In this document: positions 48,753 to 58,698 of the stretch, piece by piece
Layout of the letters: each line of letters starts with the position of its first letter
Position numbering within the stretch: the first letter of the stretch is position 1
DNA from: Verticiella sediminum
GTDB taxonomy: Bacteria; Pseudomonadota; Gammaproteobacteria; Burkholderiales; Burkholderiaceae_B
Direction: 5' to 3'
Assembly: GCF_007558815.1 (NCBI RefSeq)
Contig: NZ_VLTJ01000042.1
Span: 186,001 to 250,000, forward strand
DNA: 64,000 nt
Position numbers and translations under genes: made by a program
The notes under the pieces: generated by a model
Seen by the model: the letters and a program-made list of their open reading frames with translations, nothing else
Database searches by the model: none
What the model was told of the DNA's origin: nothing

Positions 48753-50738
48753 ATGCACGTTCTGTACGAAGACGATGGCGGCTTCAAGGCCGCCACCATT
48801 TTCAGCGAAGCCGAGGCCAGCCTCCAGGTCGAGGCCGCCAGCGGCAAGCGCAGCAAGATCAAGAAGTCGAATGTCGTGCTGCGCTTTGCCAACCCGGACC
48901 CGGCCACGCTGATGCGCGAGGCCGAGGCCGCGGGCGCTGAACTGGACCCCGCGTTCCTGTGGGAAGTCGCGCCGCAGGAAGAATTCGGCGTGACCGATCT
49001 CGCCGCCGAATACCACGGCCACGCGCCCAGCGCCGTCGAGGAAACCGCCCTGCTGCTCTGCCTGCACGGCGCGCCGGTGTACTTTCACCGCCGCGGGCGC
49101 GGGCGCTATCGTCCGGCCCCGCCCGACATCCTGCAGGCCGCCCTTGCCGCGCTCGAGAAGAAACGGCTGCAGGCCGAGCAGCAGCAGGCCTGGGCCGACC
49201 AGATGCTTGCCGGCACGCTGCCCGAATCCATCGCGCGCCAGGCCGACGTGCTGGCGTTTCGCCCCGACAAGAACAGCATGGAGTGGAAGGCGCTCGATCT
49301 CGCCTGCACCCAGGCGCAGAAGAACCCGGTGCGCCTGCTGCTGGAGCTGGGCGCCTGGGCCAGCCCGCTCGCGCTGCTGCGCCGCCGCTTCCTGCTGGAG
49401 CAGTTTCCCAAGGGCACCGGTTTCGCCGACATGGCTGCGCCCAGCTTCGCGGCGCCGCCGGCGGCCCAGGTGCGCGCCTATTCCTTCGACGACATCTCGA
49501 CCACCGAGATCGACGATGCGCTCTCGGTGACGGATCTCGCCGCCGACCGCATCCGGGTCGGCGTGCACATCGCCGCGCCGGCCCTGGCGGTGAGCCGCGA
49601 CAGCGAACTCGACCAGATCGCGCGCCAGCGCATGTCCACGGTCTACATGCCGGGTGACAAGATCCCGATGCAGCCGGATCCGGTCATCCGCACCTTCTCG
49701 CTGGACGAAGGCAAGCCGGTGCCCGCGCTCTCGCTGTACGCCACCATCGACACCCAGAGCGGCGAGGTGCTGGAGACCGACACCCGGCTGGAGACCATCA
49801 CCATCGCGGCCAACCTGCGCCACCACGAGCTGGAGCCGCTGGTGACCGAGGCCGCGATGGAGGACGACACGCGCGAGCTGCCCTACGCCGAACTGCTGCG
49901 CCCGCTCTGGCGCGGCGCCAAGGCCCTGCTGCGCGTGCGCGAAACCGTGCGCGGGCGGCCCGAGCTCAACAACCGCGTGGAGTACAGCTTCTACGTCGAC
50001 GGCGATCCCACCGACCCGGAGTCGGTCGTGCGCATCGTGCCGCGCCAGCGCGGCGCACCGCTGGACCGCATGGTCGCCGAATACATGATCCTCGCCAACA
50101 GCGTGTGGGGAGGCATGCTCGCGCAGCACGGCGTGCCCGGCATCTACCGCTCGCAGCAGATGGGGCGTGTGCGCATGAGCACCCACGCCCTGCCGCACGA
50201 GGCCATGGGCGTGCCGCAGTACGCCTGGTGCACCTCGCCGCTGCGCCGCTACGTCGACCTGGTCAACCAGCAGCAATTGATCGCCATCGCCGAGCACGGC
50301 GTCTCGGCGCGCCTGGCCGCGCCCTACAAGCCCAAGGACGCCGATCTCTTCGCGGTGATCGGCGCCTTCGAGAGCAAGTACACCGCCTACCAGAGTTTCC
50401 AGGATTCGATGGAGCGCTACTGGTGCCTGCGCTGGCTGCGCCAGCACGGTGTGACGCGCAGCGACGCGGTGGTCGTGCGCGACGATGTGGTCCGCCTGGC
50501 CGACATCCCCTTCTACACGCGGGTGGCCGGCATGCCCATGCTGCAACGCGGCGAGGTGGTCGCGCTCGAAATCCTCGGCATGGACGAGGTCGAGCTGACG
50601 CTGGAATGCCGCTATCTGGGCGACGGCGCGGCCAGCGCGCTGCTGGATGGTGCGGCATCGCTCGAAGTGGCCATGAGCGCCACGGCGGAAGCCGGCCAGG
50701 GCGAGAGCCCGGTGCACGGCCCGGACACCGCGGTCTGA
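48753..50738 (+). CDS. RNB-domain (RNase II-type) ribonuclease
   Basis: 661 residues. N-terminal ~240 residues without clear cold-shock motifs, then the RNB catalytic domain with the Asp cluster in AYSFDDISTTEIDDALSV. This is followed by MSTVYMPGDKIPMQP and the RNA-clamping block YAWCTSPLRRYVDLVNQQQL. The short C-terminal region may be an S1-like fold. Exoribonuclease of the RNase II/R family, but with an atypical N-terminus, so I give no symbol. Confidence 0.88.
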   Translation: MHVLYEDDGGFKAATIFSEAEASLQVEAASGKRSKIKKSNVVLRFANPDPATLMREAEAAGAELDPAFLWEVAPQEEFGVTDLAAEYHGHAPSAVEETALLLCLHGAPVYFHRRGRGRYRPAPPDILQAALAALEKKRLQAEQQQAWADQMLAGTLPESIARQADVLAFRPDKNSMEWKALDLACTQAQKNPVRLLLELGAWASPLALLRRRFLLEQFPKGTGFADMAAPSFAAPPAAQVRAYSFDDISTTEIDDALSVTDLAADRIRVGVHIAAPALAVSRDSELDQIARQRMSTVYMPGDKIPMQPDPVIRTFSLDEGKPVPALSLYATIDTQSGEVLETDTRLETITIAANLRHHELEPLVTEAAMEDDTRELPYAELLRPLWRGAKALLRVRETVRGRPELNNRVEYSFYVDGDPTDPESVVRIVPRQRGAPLDRMVAEYMILANSVWGGMLAQHGVPGIYRSQQMGRVRMSTHALPHEAMGVPQYAWCTSPLRRYVDLVNQQQLIAIAEHGVSARLAAPYKPKDADLFAVIGAFESKYTAYQSFQDSMERYWCLRWLRQHGVTRSDAVVVRDDVVRLADIPFYTRVAGMPMLQRGEVVALEILGMDEVELTLECRYLGDGAASALLDGAASLEVAMSATAEAGQGESPVHGPDTAV

Positions 50739-50878
50739 GCCCGAGCGGCGGGCGCCGCCCGCCGCGTCGCGCCGCCGCGACACTGTCACGCGGCCGTCAA
50801 GAGGGCATGGCGTAATGGCGTGCAATGCGACGCAGCCCCGCCAGGGGGCTGCGCGCCGAGCAACCCCAGAGAGGTGCC

Positions 50879-51724
50879 ATGCACGACGCCAGGATAGCTG
50901 CCGATCCTTCCGCCGCCACGACGCGCCGCTATCGCGCGATCTGGATCTCCGACCTGCACCTGGGCACCGCCGGCTGCCAGGCCCTGCCCCTGCTGGACTT
51001 TCTGCAGTCACACGAATCCGACACGCTCTACCTGGTGGGCGACATCGTCGATGGCTGGCAGTTGAAACGCCGCTGGCAGTGGCCGCAGGCGCACAACGAC
51101 GTGGTGCAGAACATCCTGCGCAAGGCCGCCCGCGGCACCCGGGTCGTCTACATCCCGGGCAACCACGACGCCTTCGCCCGCGACTACGTCGACCTGCAGT
51201 TCGGCGGCATCGACGTGCAGTACGAGGCCGAGCACACCACGCTGCAGGGCAAGCGCCTGTGGATCACCCACGGCGACCTGTTCGACGGCGTCATGCACTA
51301 CGCGCGCTGGCTCGCCTACCTGGGCGATCGCCTCTACCAGTCCGCCCTGCTCGCCAACGCCTGGTTCAACCGCGCCCGTGCGCGCATGGGGCTCGAGTAC
51401 TGGTCGCTCTCGCAGTTCCTCAAGCACAAGGTCAAGGACGCCGCGGCCTTCATCACCGCCTTCGAGGAGGCCTTGATGCAGGAGGCGCACCGGCGCGGCT
51501 TCGACGGCGTGGTGTGCGGCCACATCCACAAGGCCGAGATCCGCGAGATCGACGGCATCCTCTACTGCAATGACGGCGACTGGGTGGAGAGCCTGACCGC
51601 CCTGGTCGAACACTGGGACGGCCGGCTGGAGATCGTGCACTGGGTCGGCACGCCGGCCCTGCGCGCCACGCCTTCGCTCGAGAGCGCTCCCTATGCCTTG
51701 CCGGAAGGAGCGCTGCACGAATGA
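50879..51724 (+). CDS. UDP-2,3-diacylglucosamine diphosphatase-like metallophosphoesterase
   Basis: 281 residues. Calcineurin-type motifs in order: WISDLHLGTAGCQ, VGDIVDGWQL, IPGNHDAFAR, THGDLFDGVMHY and CGHIHKAEIREI. The pattern and length fit the LpxH-like/LpxH2 branch that cleaves UDP-diacylglucosamine in lipid A synthesis. GAGAGG precedes the ATG at 50879. Overlaps the next gene by ATGA, hinting at a joint envelope-lipid role. Confidence 0.85.
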   Translation: MHDARIAADPSAATTRRYRAIWISDLHLGTAGCQALPLLDFLQSHESDTLYLVGDIVDGWQLKRRWQWPQAHNDVVQNILRKAARGTRVVYIPGNHDAFARDYVDLQFGGIDVQYEAEHTTLQGKRLWITHGDLFDGVMHYARWLAYLGDRLYQSALLANAWFNRARARMGLEYWSLSQFLKHKVKDAAAFITAFEEALMQEAHRRGFDGVVCGHIHKAEIREIDGILYCNDGDWVESLTALVEHWDGRLEIVHWVGTPALRATPSLESAPYALPEGALHE

Positions 51725-53127
51725 AGATCGTCATCGTCACCGACGCCTGGGAGCCGCAGGTCAACGGCGTCGTGCGCACGCTCAAGCAGACTCGCCATGA
51801 GCTCGAAGCCATGGGCCACGAGGTACGGCTGCTGACGCCGCTGGACTTCACAACCCTGCCCTGCCCGACCTACCCGGACATCCGGCTGGCCCTGTTCCCG
51901 GGGCAGCGCGTGCGGCGCTTTCTCGACGAGCAGCGTCCGGATGCGCTGCACATCGCCACCGAAGGCCCGCTCGGCCTGGCGGCCCGCGCCTGGGCATGCC
52001 GCCTGAAGGTGCCTTTCACCACCGCCTACCACACCCGCTTTCCGGAGTACGTGCACGCGCGCATCCGCCTGCCGCTGACGGTGAGCTACCGCTTTCTGCG
52101 CTGGTTCCATGGCGCGGCGAGCGCGGTCCTGGTGCCCACCCGCGTCGTGCGCGAGGATCTTGCGCGCCACGGCTTCGATCCGGCCCGCCTGGTCATCTGG
52201 TCGCGCGGCGTGGACCTGGAGATCTTCCGCCCGGGCCCACCCTTGCCCAACGACGCCAAGCCGCCGGTCTTCCTGTGCGTGGGCCGCGTCGCCGTGGAGA
52301 AGAACCTCGACGCCTTCCTGTCGCTCGAGCTGCCGGGCACCAAGTGGGTCGCCGGCGACGGCCCGGCCCTGGCCGATCTGCGGCGGCGCTATCCCGAGGC
52401 GCGTTTCACCGGCGTGCTCTCGCAAGCCGAACTGGCGAGCCTGTACAACGCCGCCGACGTGTTCGTCTTCCCGAGCCGCACCGACACCTTCGGCCTGGTG
52501 CTCCTCGAAGCCATGGCCTGCGGCTGCCCGGTCGCGGCCTATCCGGTGAGCGGCCCGGTGGACGTGATCGGCGACTCCGACGCCGGCGTGCTGTCCGAGG
52601 ACTTGCGCAGCGCCTGTCTGCAGGCCCTCACCATCCCGCGCGAGCGCGCCCGGGCGCATGCCGAAACCTTCTCCTGGCGCGCCGCCGCCGAGACCTTCGT
52701 CGCCAACCTGCAACCCATCCGCTACCCGGACGCGCCGGGCGGTGGCGAGGACGTCAGCCCGTACAAGGGCGCGCGCGGACTGCGCCGCATCCTCAACGCC
52801 TGGCATCACTCGCGCCGCGGGCTGCGCCAGGCCTGGCGCCACGAAAGCGCGTTCCGTCAGGAAGTGACGCTCGCGGCGGTGCTGCTGCCGGTCGCGGCCC
52901 TGTTGCCGATCGAGCCCGTGGCCCGGCTCGCGCTGGCGGGCTCGGTGCTGCTCGTGCTGATCGTCGAACTGCTCAACTCCGGCATCGAGGCCGCCGTGGA
53001 CCGCATCTCGCTGGAATCGCACCGCCTCGCCGGACGCGCCAAGGACTATGGCAGCGCGGCCGTGCTGCTCGCCCTGGCCCTGTGCGCAACGACCTGGCTG
53101 ACGCTGGCCGGCCCACTGCTGCTCTGA
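51721..53127 (+). CDS. Fusion: GT4 glycosyltransferase plus DgkA-type diacylglycerol kinase
   Basis: 468 residues in one uninterrupted frame. Residues 1-340 are a GT-B glycosyltransferase like those making glycolipids (MKIVIVTDAWEPQVNGV start, VFLCVGRVAVEKNLDAFL, FPSRTDTFGLVLLEAMACG). Residues ~350-468 are a complete DgkA-like membrane kinase: RRGLRQAWRHESAFRQEV, then IVELLNSGIEAAVDRIS and GRAKDYGSAAV, with three hydrophobic helices. DgkA phosphorylates diacylglycerol at the inner membrane. The fusion would tether a lipid glycosyltransferase to a lipid kinase. No sign of an assembly frameshift. Confidence 0.9.
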   Translation: MKIVIVTDAWEPQVNGVVRTLKQTRHELEAMGHEVRLLTPLDFTTLPCPTYPDIRLALFPGQRVRRFLDEQRPDALHIATEGPLGLAARAWACRLKVPFTTAYHTRFPEYVHARIRLPLTVSYRFLRWFHGAASAVLVPTRVVREDLARHGFDPARLVIWSRGVDLEIFRPGPPLPNDAKPPVFLCVGRVAVEKNLDAFLSLELPGTKWVAGDGPALADLRRRYPEARFTGVLSQAELASLYNAADVFVFPSRTDTFGLVLLEAMACGCPVAAYPVSGPVDVIGDSDAGVLSEDLRSACLQALTIPRERARAHAETFSWRAAAETFVANLQPIRYPDAPGGGEDVSPYKGARGLRRILNAWHHSRRGLRQAWRHESAFRQEVTLAAVLLPVAALLPIEPVARLALAGSVLLVLIVELLNSGIEAAVDRISLESHRLAGRAKDYGSAAVLLALALCATTWLTLAGPLLL

Positions 53128-53186
53128 GGCGCGCCCGCCGGCTCCTCGCGCTGGAGGCGGCCGCCCTCTCGCCATACAATGCCGGC

Positions 53187-54134
53187 GTGATTCACGCCGC
53201 CCCCCTTTCCGGGCCGCACTGGCCAGCCGCCGCACGCCGCTATCTGTACATCGGCGTGGCGGTGTCGCTCGCCGTGCACATCCTCGTCCTGGCGCTGCGC
53301 TTTCATGCCCCGGCCGCGCCGCGCAGCCCGGCCGATGCGCGCCTGGACGTGGTCCTGCTCAACACCCTGACGCAGGACAAGCCGGTCGAGCCGACCGTGC
53401 TCGCGCAGGCCGACATGGACGGCGGCGGCGAGCACAGCGCCGGCGCCGCGCGCTCGCCCCTGCCCGCGCAGGCCGAGGAGACGCGCATCCTGCTGGCCCG
53501 CGAGCAGACACGCCAGCAGGAACTCGAAGCCCTGCAGCGCGATCTCATGGTGGCGCTGCGTGCGGGTTATGCGCAGGCCGCCGAGCAGCGCGCGGGCGCC
53601 GGCGGCGGCGCCAGCTCGGCCGAAGGCCAGGACGACGCCACGATGGCGCAGCTCGCGCAGCAATACGCCGCCATCGCCGCGCGCATCGAAGCCTACAATC
53701 GGCAGCCCCGGCGCCATTACTTCGCGCCTTCGGCCTCGGCCTGGCCCTACGCCGCCTACGTCGAAGCCTGGCGCGAGCGCGTCGAGGAGGTGGGCAACCG
53801 CGAGTACCCGGAGGCGGCCCGCGGCCGGCTGTACGGGTCCTTGCGCATGACGGTGTTCGTGCGCGCCGACGGCAGCGTGGAGAGCATGGTGATCGATCAG
53901 CCCTCGGAGCACGCCGTGCTCAACGAAGCCGCGCGCGACATCGTGGAGCGCGCCGCGCCGTTCGCGCCGTTTCCCGATGCCGTGCGCCAGGACACCGACG
54001 TCATCGCGATCACGCGGACCTGGCATTTCCAGAACGATGCAGTGACGACGAGTCAGGCGTCGGACGCCGCATCACCCGGCGCCGCGGCCGCAACGCCCCC
54101 GGCGCTACCCAGCAACAACCCGGAGACCCCTTGA
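53187..54134 (+). CDS. TonB-family energy transducer
   Basis: 315 residues from GTG at 53187. One N-terminal transmembrane helix (YLYIGVAVSLAVHILVLAL), a long periplasmic coiled/Ala-rich region (TRQQELEALQRDL) and a C-terminal TonB domain (NREYPEAARGRLYGSLRMTV, then ADGSVESMVI). It lacks the Pro-rich EPKP span of classical TonB and ExbB/D are not adjacent, so it may serve another envelope process. Stop overlaps aroE. Confidence 0.85.
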   Translation: MIHAAPLSGPHWPAAARRYLYIGVAVSLAVHILVLALRFHAPAAPRSPADARLDVVLLNTLTQDKPVEPTVLAQADMDGGGEHSAGAARSPLPAQAEETRILLAREQTRQQELEALQRDLMVALRAGYAQAAEQRAGAGGGASSAEGQDDATMAQLAQQYAAIAARIEAYNRQPRRHYFAPSASAWPYAAYVEAWRERVEEVGNREYPEAARGRLYGSLRMTVFVRADGSVESMVIDQPSEHAVLNEAARDIVERAAPFAPFPDAVRQDTDVIAITRTWHFQNDAVTTSQASDAASPGAAAATPPALPSNNPETP

Positions 54135-54979
54135 TGGCCGCCCGCCCGCCCAAGCGCTACGCTGTGATCGGCAACCCGATCGCGCACAGCCGATCGCCGT
54201 CCATCCATGCCGACTTCGCGCGCCAGACCGGCGTCGAGCTGCAGTACGAACGCCTGCTCGCACCGCTCGACGGCTTTGACGACACCCTGGACCGCCTGCA
54301 TGCCGCGGGCGGAGCGGGCGCCAACGTGACCGTCCCCTTCAAGGTACAGGCCTGGCAGCGCGCCAGCCGCCACCTGTCGCCCCGTGCCCGCCTGGCCGGC
54401 GCGGTCAACACGCTGTGGTGGCAGGACGGCGAGCTCTACGGCTGCAACACCGATGGTATCGGCCTGGTGCGCGATCTCGAACGGCTCGAGGCCCCGCTGG
54501 CCGGCGCAAGCATCCTGGTACTGGGCGCGGGCGGCGCCGCGCGCGGCGCGATTCCCGCCCTGATCGAAGCGGGCTGCGCGCGCGTGCGCGTCGCCAACCG
54601 CACCGAAAGCCGCGCGGTCGAACTGGCGCGCCTTTTCGCCAGCGAGACGCACAACGCCACACTGGAGGCCGGCGGCTTCGGCGCCGCGGCCGACCCCACC
54701 GGCTGGGACATCGTCATCAACGCCACGGCAAGCAGCCTGGCCGACGAACTGCCCGCGCTGCCCGAGGGCGTCTACCGGCCCGGCGTCCTGGCCTACGACA
54801 TGGTCTACAGCGCCCAGCCCACCGCCTTCATGCGAGAGGCGTCGCAGCACGGCGCGCGGACCGCCGACGGGCTGGGCATGCTGGTCGAACAGGCTGCCGA
54901 GAGCTTCGCGATCTGGCATGGCGTGCGGCCGAGCACGGCCCAGACCATCGCCCGCCTGCGCGCCGAACTGGCCCGTTGA
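54134..54979 (+). CDS. aroE: Shikimate dehydrogenase
   Basis: 281 residues. YAVIGNPIAHSRSPSIHADF is the shikimate site, GANVTVPFK holds the catalytic Lys, the NADP fold is ILVLGAGGAARGAIPALIEAG, and NRTESRA determines NADP use. C-terminal DGLGMLVEQAAESFAIW. It reduces 3-dehydroshikimate. ATGA-type overlap with the upstream TonB gene; mtgA follows. Confidence 0.97.
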   Translation: MAARPPKRYAVIGNPIAHSRSPSIHADFARQTGVELQYERLLAPLDGFDDTLDRLHAAGGAGANVTVPFKVQAWQRASRHLSPRARLAGAVNTLWWQDGELYGCNTDGIGLVRDLERLEAPLAGASILVLGAGGAARGAIPALIEAGCARVRVANRTESRAVELARLFASETHNATLEAGGFGAAADPTGWDIVINATASSLADELPALPEGVYRPGVLAYDMVYSAQPTAFMREASQHGARTADGLGMLVEQAAESFAIWHGVRPSTAQTIARLRAELAR

Positions 54980-54987
54980 CGGCGCGC

Positions 54988-55770
54988 ATGGCCAAGGCGC
55001 GCAATACACGCAACCGCGGCAGCGTGCGCGGGCGCGACATCCCGTGGGGCAAGGTCGTGCTCGGCACCGTGATGGCCGTACTCGCGTTCATCCTGCTCGC
55101 CCAGTTCTGGTACTTGTGCTGGGTGGTCTGGTACAGCAGCAACCCGCCCGCCAGCACGCCCATCATGCGCTCGGCCATGCGCGAGCTGCACACCACCAGG
55201 CCCGATGCCGAGCTGCGCTACCAGTGGGTGCCCTACGAGCGCATATCGAGCTCGCTCAAGCGCGCGGTGGTGGCCGCCGAGGATAGCAATTTCGTCAACC
55301 ACGGCGGCGTGGAGTGGAACGCCGTGCGCGCTGCCTGGGAGCACAACCGCACGCTGGCCGAGCGCCGCGCCGGCGCCGGGGAGGGCGCACGCGTATCCGG
55401 CGTGATGCGCGGCGGTTCCACGATCACCCAGCAACTGGCGAAGAATCTCTTCCTGTCGAACTCGCGCTCGTATGCGCGCAAAGGGCAGGAACTGGTCATC
55501 ACCTGGATGATCGAGCACGTGATGAGCAAGGAACGCATCCTGGAGTTGTATCTGAATGTGGCCGAATGGGGCGAAGGCGTCTTCGGCGCGCAGGCTGCTG
55601 CACAGCACCATTTCCGTACGAATGCGTCCGGATTGGCCCAGCGCCAGGCGGCGCAGCTCGCGGCCATGCTGCCCAACCCGCGCTTCTATGACCAGCGCGG
55701 CGCAACCCGCTATCTGAACTCTCGTACCAATACGATTATGCTGCGCATGCGACAAGTCAGCATTCCGTAA
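54988..55770 (+). CDS. mtgA: Monofunctional peptidoglycan glycosyltransferase MtgA
   Basis: 260 residues. An N-terminal membrane anchor (VLGTVMAVLAFILLAQFW) and a GT51 domain with catalytic Glu in VVAAEDSNFVNHGG, then GGSTITQQLAKNLFLS and second acid region ILELYLNVAEWGEGVFGA. It polymerises lipid II into glycan strands in the periplasm. ATG at 54988; an in-frame TTG at 54976 overlapping the aroE stop is an alternative. Confidence 0.95.
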   Translation: MAKARNTRNRGSVRGRDIPWGKVVLGTVMAVLAFILLAQFWYLCWVVWYSSNPPASTPIMRSAMRELHTTRPDAELRYQWVPYERISSSLKRAVVAAEDSNFVNHGGVEWNAVRAAWEHNRTLAERRAGAGEGARVSGVMRGGSTITQQLAKNLFLSNSRSYARKGQELVITWMIEHVMSKERILELYLNVAEWGEGVFGAQAAAQHHFRTNASGLAQRQAAQLAAMLPNPRFYDQRGATRYLNSRTNTIMLRMRQVSIP

Positions 55771-55903
55771 GGTAGGATAGAAGAAGGCCGGGCAGGAAAA
55801 TTGCGTTCCCGTCCGACCCGCTTCTGCGACAATCTTGCGTTGCGCGCTCGCGCCGGCCCTGGGCAGGCGCCTCCCGATTCCGACGACCATCCGACACTAG
55901 ACT

Positions 55904-56740
55904 ATGAAACCTGTTCGCAAAGCCGTTTTTCCCGTGGCCGGCCTGGGCACGCGGTTCCTTCCCGCGACCAAAGCCAGCCCGAAGGAAATGCTGCCGGTGG
56001 TTGACAAACCGCTGATCCAGTACGCCGTCGAGGAAGCCGTCGCGGCAGGCGTCACCGACCTCATCTTCATCATCGGCCGCAACAAGCGGGCCATCGAGGA
56101 CCACTTCGATTCCGCCCCCGAACTCGAGGCCGTGCTCGAGGCCAAGCAGAAGCACGAACTGCTGGACTCGGTGCGCAACATCCTGCCGCCGCACGTGAAC
56201 TGCATCTACATCCGCCAGGCCAGCCCGCTCGGCCTGGGCCACGCCGTGCTGTGCGCCGCCCCGGTGGTGGGCGACGAACCCTTCGCCGTGCTGCTCGCCG
56301 ACGATCTGATCGACGCCGACGTGGCGGTGACGCGCCAGTTGATCCAGGCCGCGCATGCGCAGAACGGCAGCGTGATCGGCGTGCAGGAAGTCCCCAAGCA
56401 GGACACCGACAAGTACGGCATCGTCGCCGCCGAGCCGGTCGACGGGCGCACCGAGCAGATCACCAGCATCGTCGAGAAGCCCAAGCCCGCGGACGCGCCG
56501 TCCAACCTCGCCGTGGTCGGCCGCTACGTGCTCGAGCCCCAGATCTTCGAGATGCTGCGGCGCACCCAGCAGGGCGTGGGCGGCGAGATCCAGCTCACCG
56601 ACGCCATCGCCGCCCTGCTCAACGAACGCAAGGTCTTCGCCTACCGCTACGAAGGCACGCGCTACGACTGCGGCAGCAAGGCCGGCTTCTTCGAGGCCAC
56701 CGTGGCCATCGGCCGCAAGTACCACGGACTGACAGTGTGA
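55904..56740 (+). CDS. galU: UTP--glucose-1-phosphate uridylyltransferase
   Basis: 278 residues. [21 protein letters not shown] is the nucleotide-binding start (given here as [16 protein letters not shown]), with [34 protein letters not shown] and [14 protein letters not shown]. It makes UDP-glucose for LPS core and capsule. Its stop overlaps lptG by GTGA, so the two are coupled. Confidence 0.97.
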   Translation: MKPVRKAVFPVAGLGTRFLPATKASPKEMLPVVDKPLIQYAVEEAVAAGVTDLIFIIGRNKRAIEDHFDSAPELEAVLEAKQKHELLDSVRNILPPHVNCIYIRQASPLGLGHAVLCAAPVVGDEPFAVLLADDLIDADVAVTRQLIQAAHAQNGSVIGVQEVPKQDTDKYGIVAAEPVDGRTEQITSIVEKPKPADAPSNLAVVGRYVLEPQIFEMLRRTQQGVGGEIQLTDAIAALLNERKVFAYRYEGTRYDCGSKAGFFEATVAIGRKYHGLTV

Positions 56741-57924
56741 GAACTTCCCGCCGCTACATCGCAAAGGAGATCTATCGCTCCTGCGCGGTGGTGGTGGTCG
56801 CGCTGGTCGGGCTGTTCACCTTCTTCTCCCTGGTGGACAAGCTCGACCGCGTGGGCGACGACTTCCGCCTGATCCACCTGCTCTACCTGGAAGTCCTCGA
56901 CCTGCCGACGCGCTTGTACGACCTGCTTCCCATCGGCCTGCTCATCGGCGCCATCCTGGCACTGGCCGGGCTCGCCCAGCGGCATGAACTGGTCATCCTG
57001 CGCGTGTCCGGCGTGAGCGCCATGGGCTTGATGCGCATGCTCTGGCGCATCGTGCTGCCTCTCGTGATCATCGCCGTGCTGCTCGCCGAGTTCATCGTGC
57101 CGGCCACCGAGATCAAGCTGAGCGAAGCCAACCTCACCATGCTCGGACGCAGCACCAGCGGACGCCTCGAGAGCGGCTACTGGTTCAAGGAGCGCACGCC
57201 CGAGGGCGAGCGCGTCATCAACGTCGCCACCCTGCTGCCCAGCGGCAACGTGCGCGACGTCGTGATCTACGAATTCGACCGCCGCCAGCACCTGCGCGCC
57301 CTGATGCAGGCCGAGCGCGGCACCTTCGCGAACGGCGTCCTGACACTGGCAGACGTGCGTGCGAACGAGATCGCCGCGGACGCGGCCAGCGCGCTGTCCG
57401 ACGGCCAGCCCACCCAGGACAGTCCCGTGCGCCTCGTCCAGGAAGACGCACGCGACCTGCAGACCGGGCTCACGCCCGAACTTCTGCTCTCGCGCGTGCT
57501 CACCCCCGAGCGCATGTCGATGTTCAACCTGTGGCGCTACATCGACTACCTCGAAGACAACCAACTGGTGGCCGACCGCCAGGTGGTGGCCCTCTGGCGC
57601 AAGGCCGTCTACCCGTTCACCCTGTTCATCATGATCGCCATCGCCGCGCCCATCAGCGTCATGCAGACGCGCCGCGGCGGCGTCGGCGGCAAGGTGTTCA
57701 TCGGCATCCTCGCCGGCGTCACCTACTTCATGGCGAACCAGCTCTCGCTGAACGCCGGCATGCTGTACGGCTGGCAGCCCTGGACCACCGCCCTGGTGCC
57801 CAACCTGCTGGCCCTGGGCATCGCCCTGGCCGCCCTGCTGCTGCTCGACAACCGCAACCGCCTGAGCCTGGTGTGGCGATACTGGTGGCCCTGGGCGCGG
57901 GTGCCGGGGGAAGTCGGGGCGTGA
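56737..57924 (+). CDS. lptG: LPS export ABC transporter permease LptG
   Basis: 395 residues, YjgP/YjgQ family: six hydrophobic helices in two groups of three around a periplasmic beta-jellyroll. [18 protein letters not shown] and [15 protein letters not shown] with [15 protein letters not shown] are LptG-like; the C-terminal [20 protein letters not shown] is conserved. GTG start at 56737 overlaps galU. Its usual partner lptF is not adjacent. Confidence 0.88.
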   Translation: MRTSRRYIAKEIYRSCAVVVVALVGLFTFFSLVDKLDRVGDDFRLIHLLYLEVLDLPTRLYDLLPIGLLIGAILALAGLAQRHELVILRVSGVSAMGLMRMLWRIVLPLVIIAVLLAEFIVPATEIKLSEANLTMLGRSTSGRLESGYWFKERTPEGERVINVATLLPSGNVRDVVIYEFDRRQHLRALMQAERGTFANGVLTLADVRANEIAADAASALSDGQPTQDSPVRLVQEDARDLQTGLTPELLLSRVLTPERMSMFNLWRYIDYLEDNQLVADRQVVALWRKAVYPFTLFIMIAIAAPISVMQTRRGGVGGKVFIGILAGVTYFMANQLSLNAGMLYGWQPWTTALVPNLLALGIALAALLLLDNRNRLSLVWRYWWPWARVPGEVGA

Positions 57925-58351
57925 ACGTGCGCCCCATGCGGGCGGACGACATCCCGGACATCCTCGACATCCAGGCCCAGGTCTATCCGGGCAGCCTGCT
58001 CGAAAGCCAGCCTTCTACCGCAACCGCCTACAGCTCGCCGCCACCCACTGTTGGATCGGCTCTCGCGGCGGCAGCGTCGTCGCCTACCTCGTGTCCTATC
58101 CGTGGCGGCACGGCGGCGCGCCGTGACGGCCGCGACCTGGGCCTGGGCCGGTGGCGCACCACCGCCGCACAGAGGCCGCGCAGCACGGCCTGCAGCGCGC
58201 CGCCCTGGTCGCCCTCGCCGACGCCGCCGGGTTCCGGAAGCAACTGGGCTATGCCGCCGCCGAACCGGGGTTGACGCAGCCTCTGCAGAAGAAGCTCGCG
58301 GGGTACGGGGAAGGGGCTTGTTATATGGGGCGAGAGTTGAGGCCTGGTTGA
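57921..58351 (+). pseudogene. Degenerate GNAT acetyltransferase gene
   Basis: Starts as [20 protein letters not shown] with the typical GNAT N-terminus. At about 58010 the frame shifts and the protein continues as FYRNRLQLAATHCWIG and VVAYLVSYPWRHGGAP, then stops. A third piece in another frame (EAAQHGLQRAALVALADAAG and GFRKQLGYAAAE) is the C-terminal helix and strand. The acetyl-CoA-binding middle is lost. GTG overlaps the lptG stop. Confidence 0.82.
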
Positions 58352-58449
58352 ACGCGGCCAGGCAGGAGGCGGGCTGCTGGCGCTGGCCTTGTAGTGTGTT
58401 GCGTTGGCTGGAGCGGCGCAGGGGTGGCTGCCCCCGTCCGGCTCGGCGC

Positions 58450-58698
58450 TTCTTGAGCTGTCTGCGCGGCAGCGAACAAAACGATATCTCATGGGACAGG
58501 CCGCTCTCTTTTCTGAGCTGCCTATGCGGCAGCGAACATCCGTGATGCGATTGGCGCGCCGCCGGTAGATTTCTGAGCTGCCTATGCGGCAGCGAACGTG
58601 TGGCAGGCGATCGAGCACGACGATGTCCTTTTCTGAGCTGCCTATGCGGCAGCGAACAGATCGGACACACGCTGAGCAATGCGCAGATCTTTCTGAGC
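58450..58698 (-). CRISPR. Orphan type I-F CRISPR array (4 repeats plus a truncated fifth)
   Basis: Repeats at 58510-58537, 58570-58597 and 58630-58657 are identical; 58450-58477 differs at five positions; 58690-58698 keeps only TTTCTGAGC. All four spacers are exactly 32 bp, giving a 60-bp period. The repeat contains GCTGCC-TATGC-GGCAGC, the Cas6f-type hairpin, and read on the minus strand starts GTTCGCTGCCG and ends CAGCTCAGAAA, the type I-F form. The degenerate repeat is at the low-coordinate, leader-distal end. No effector cas gene is present. Confidence 0.95.
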
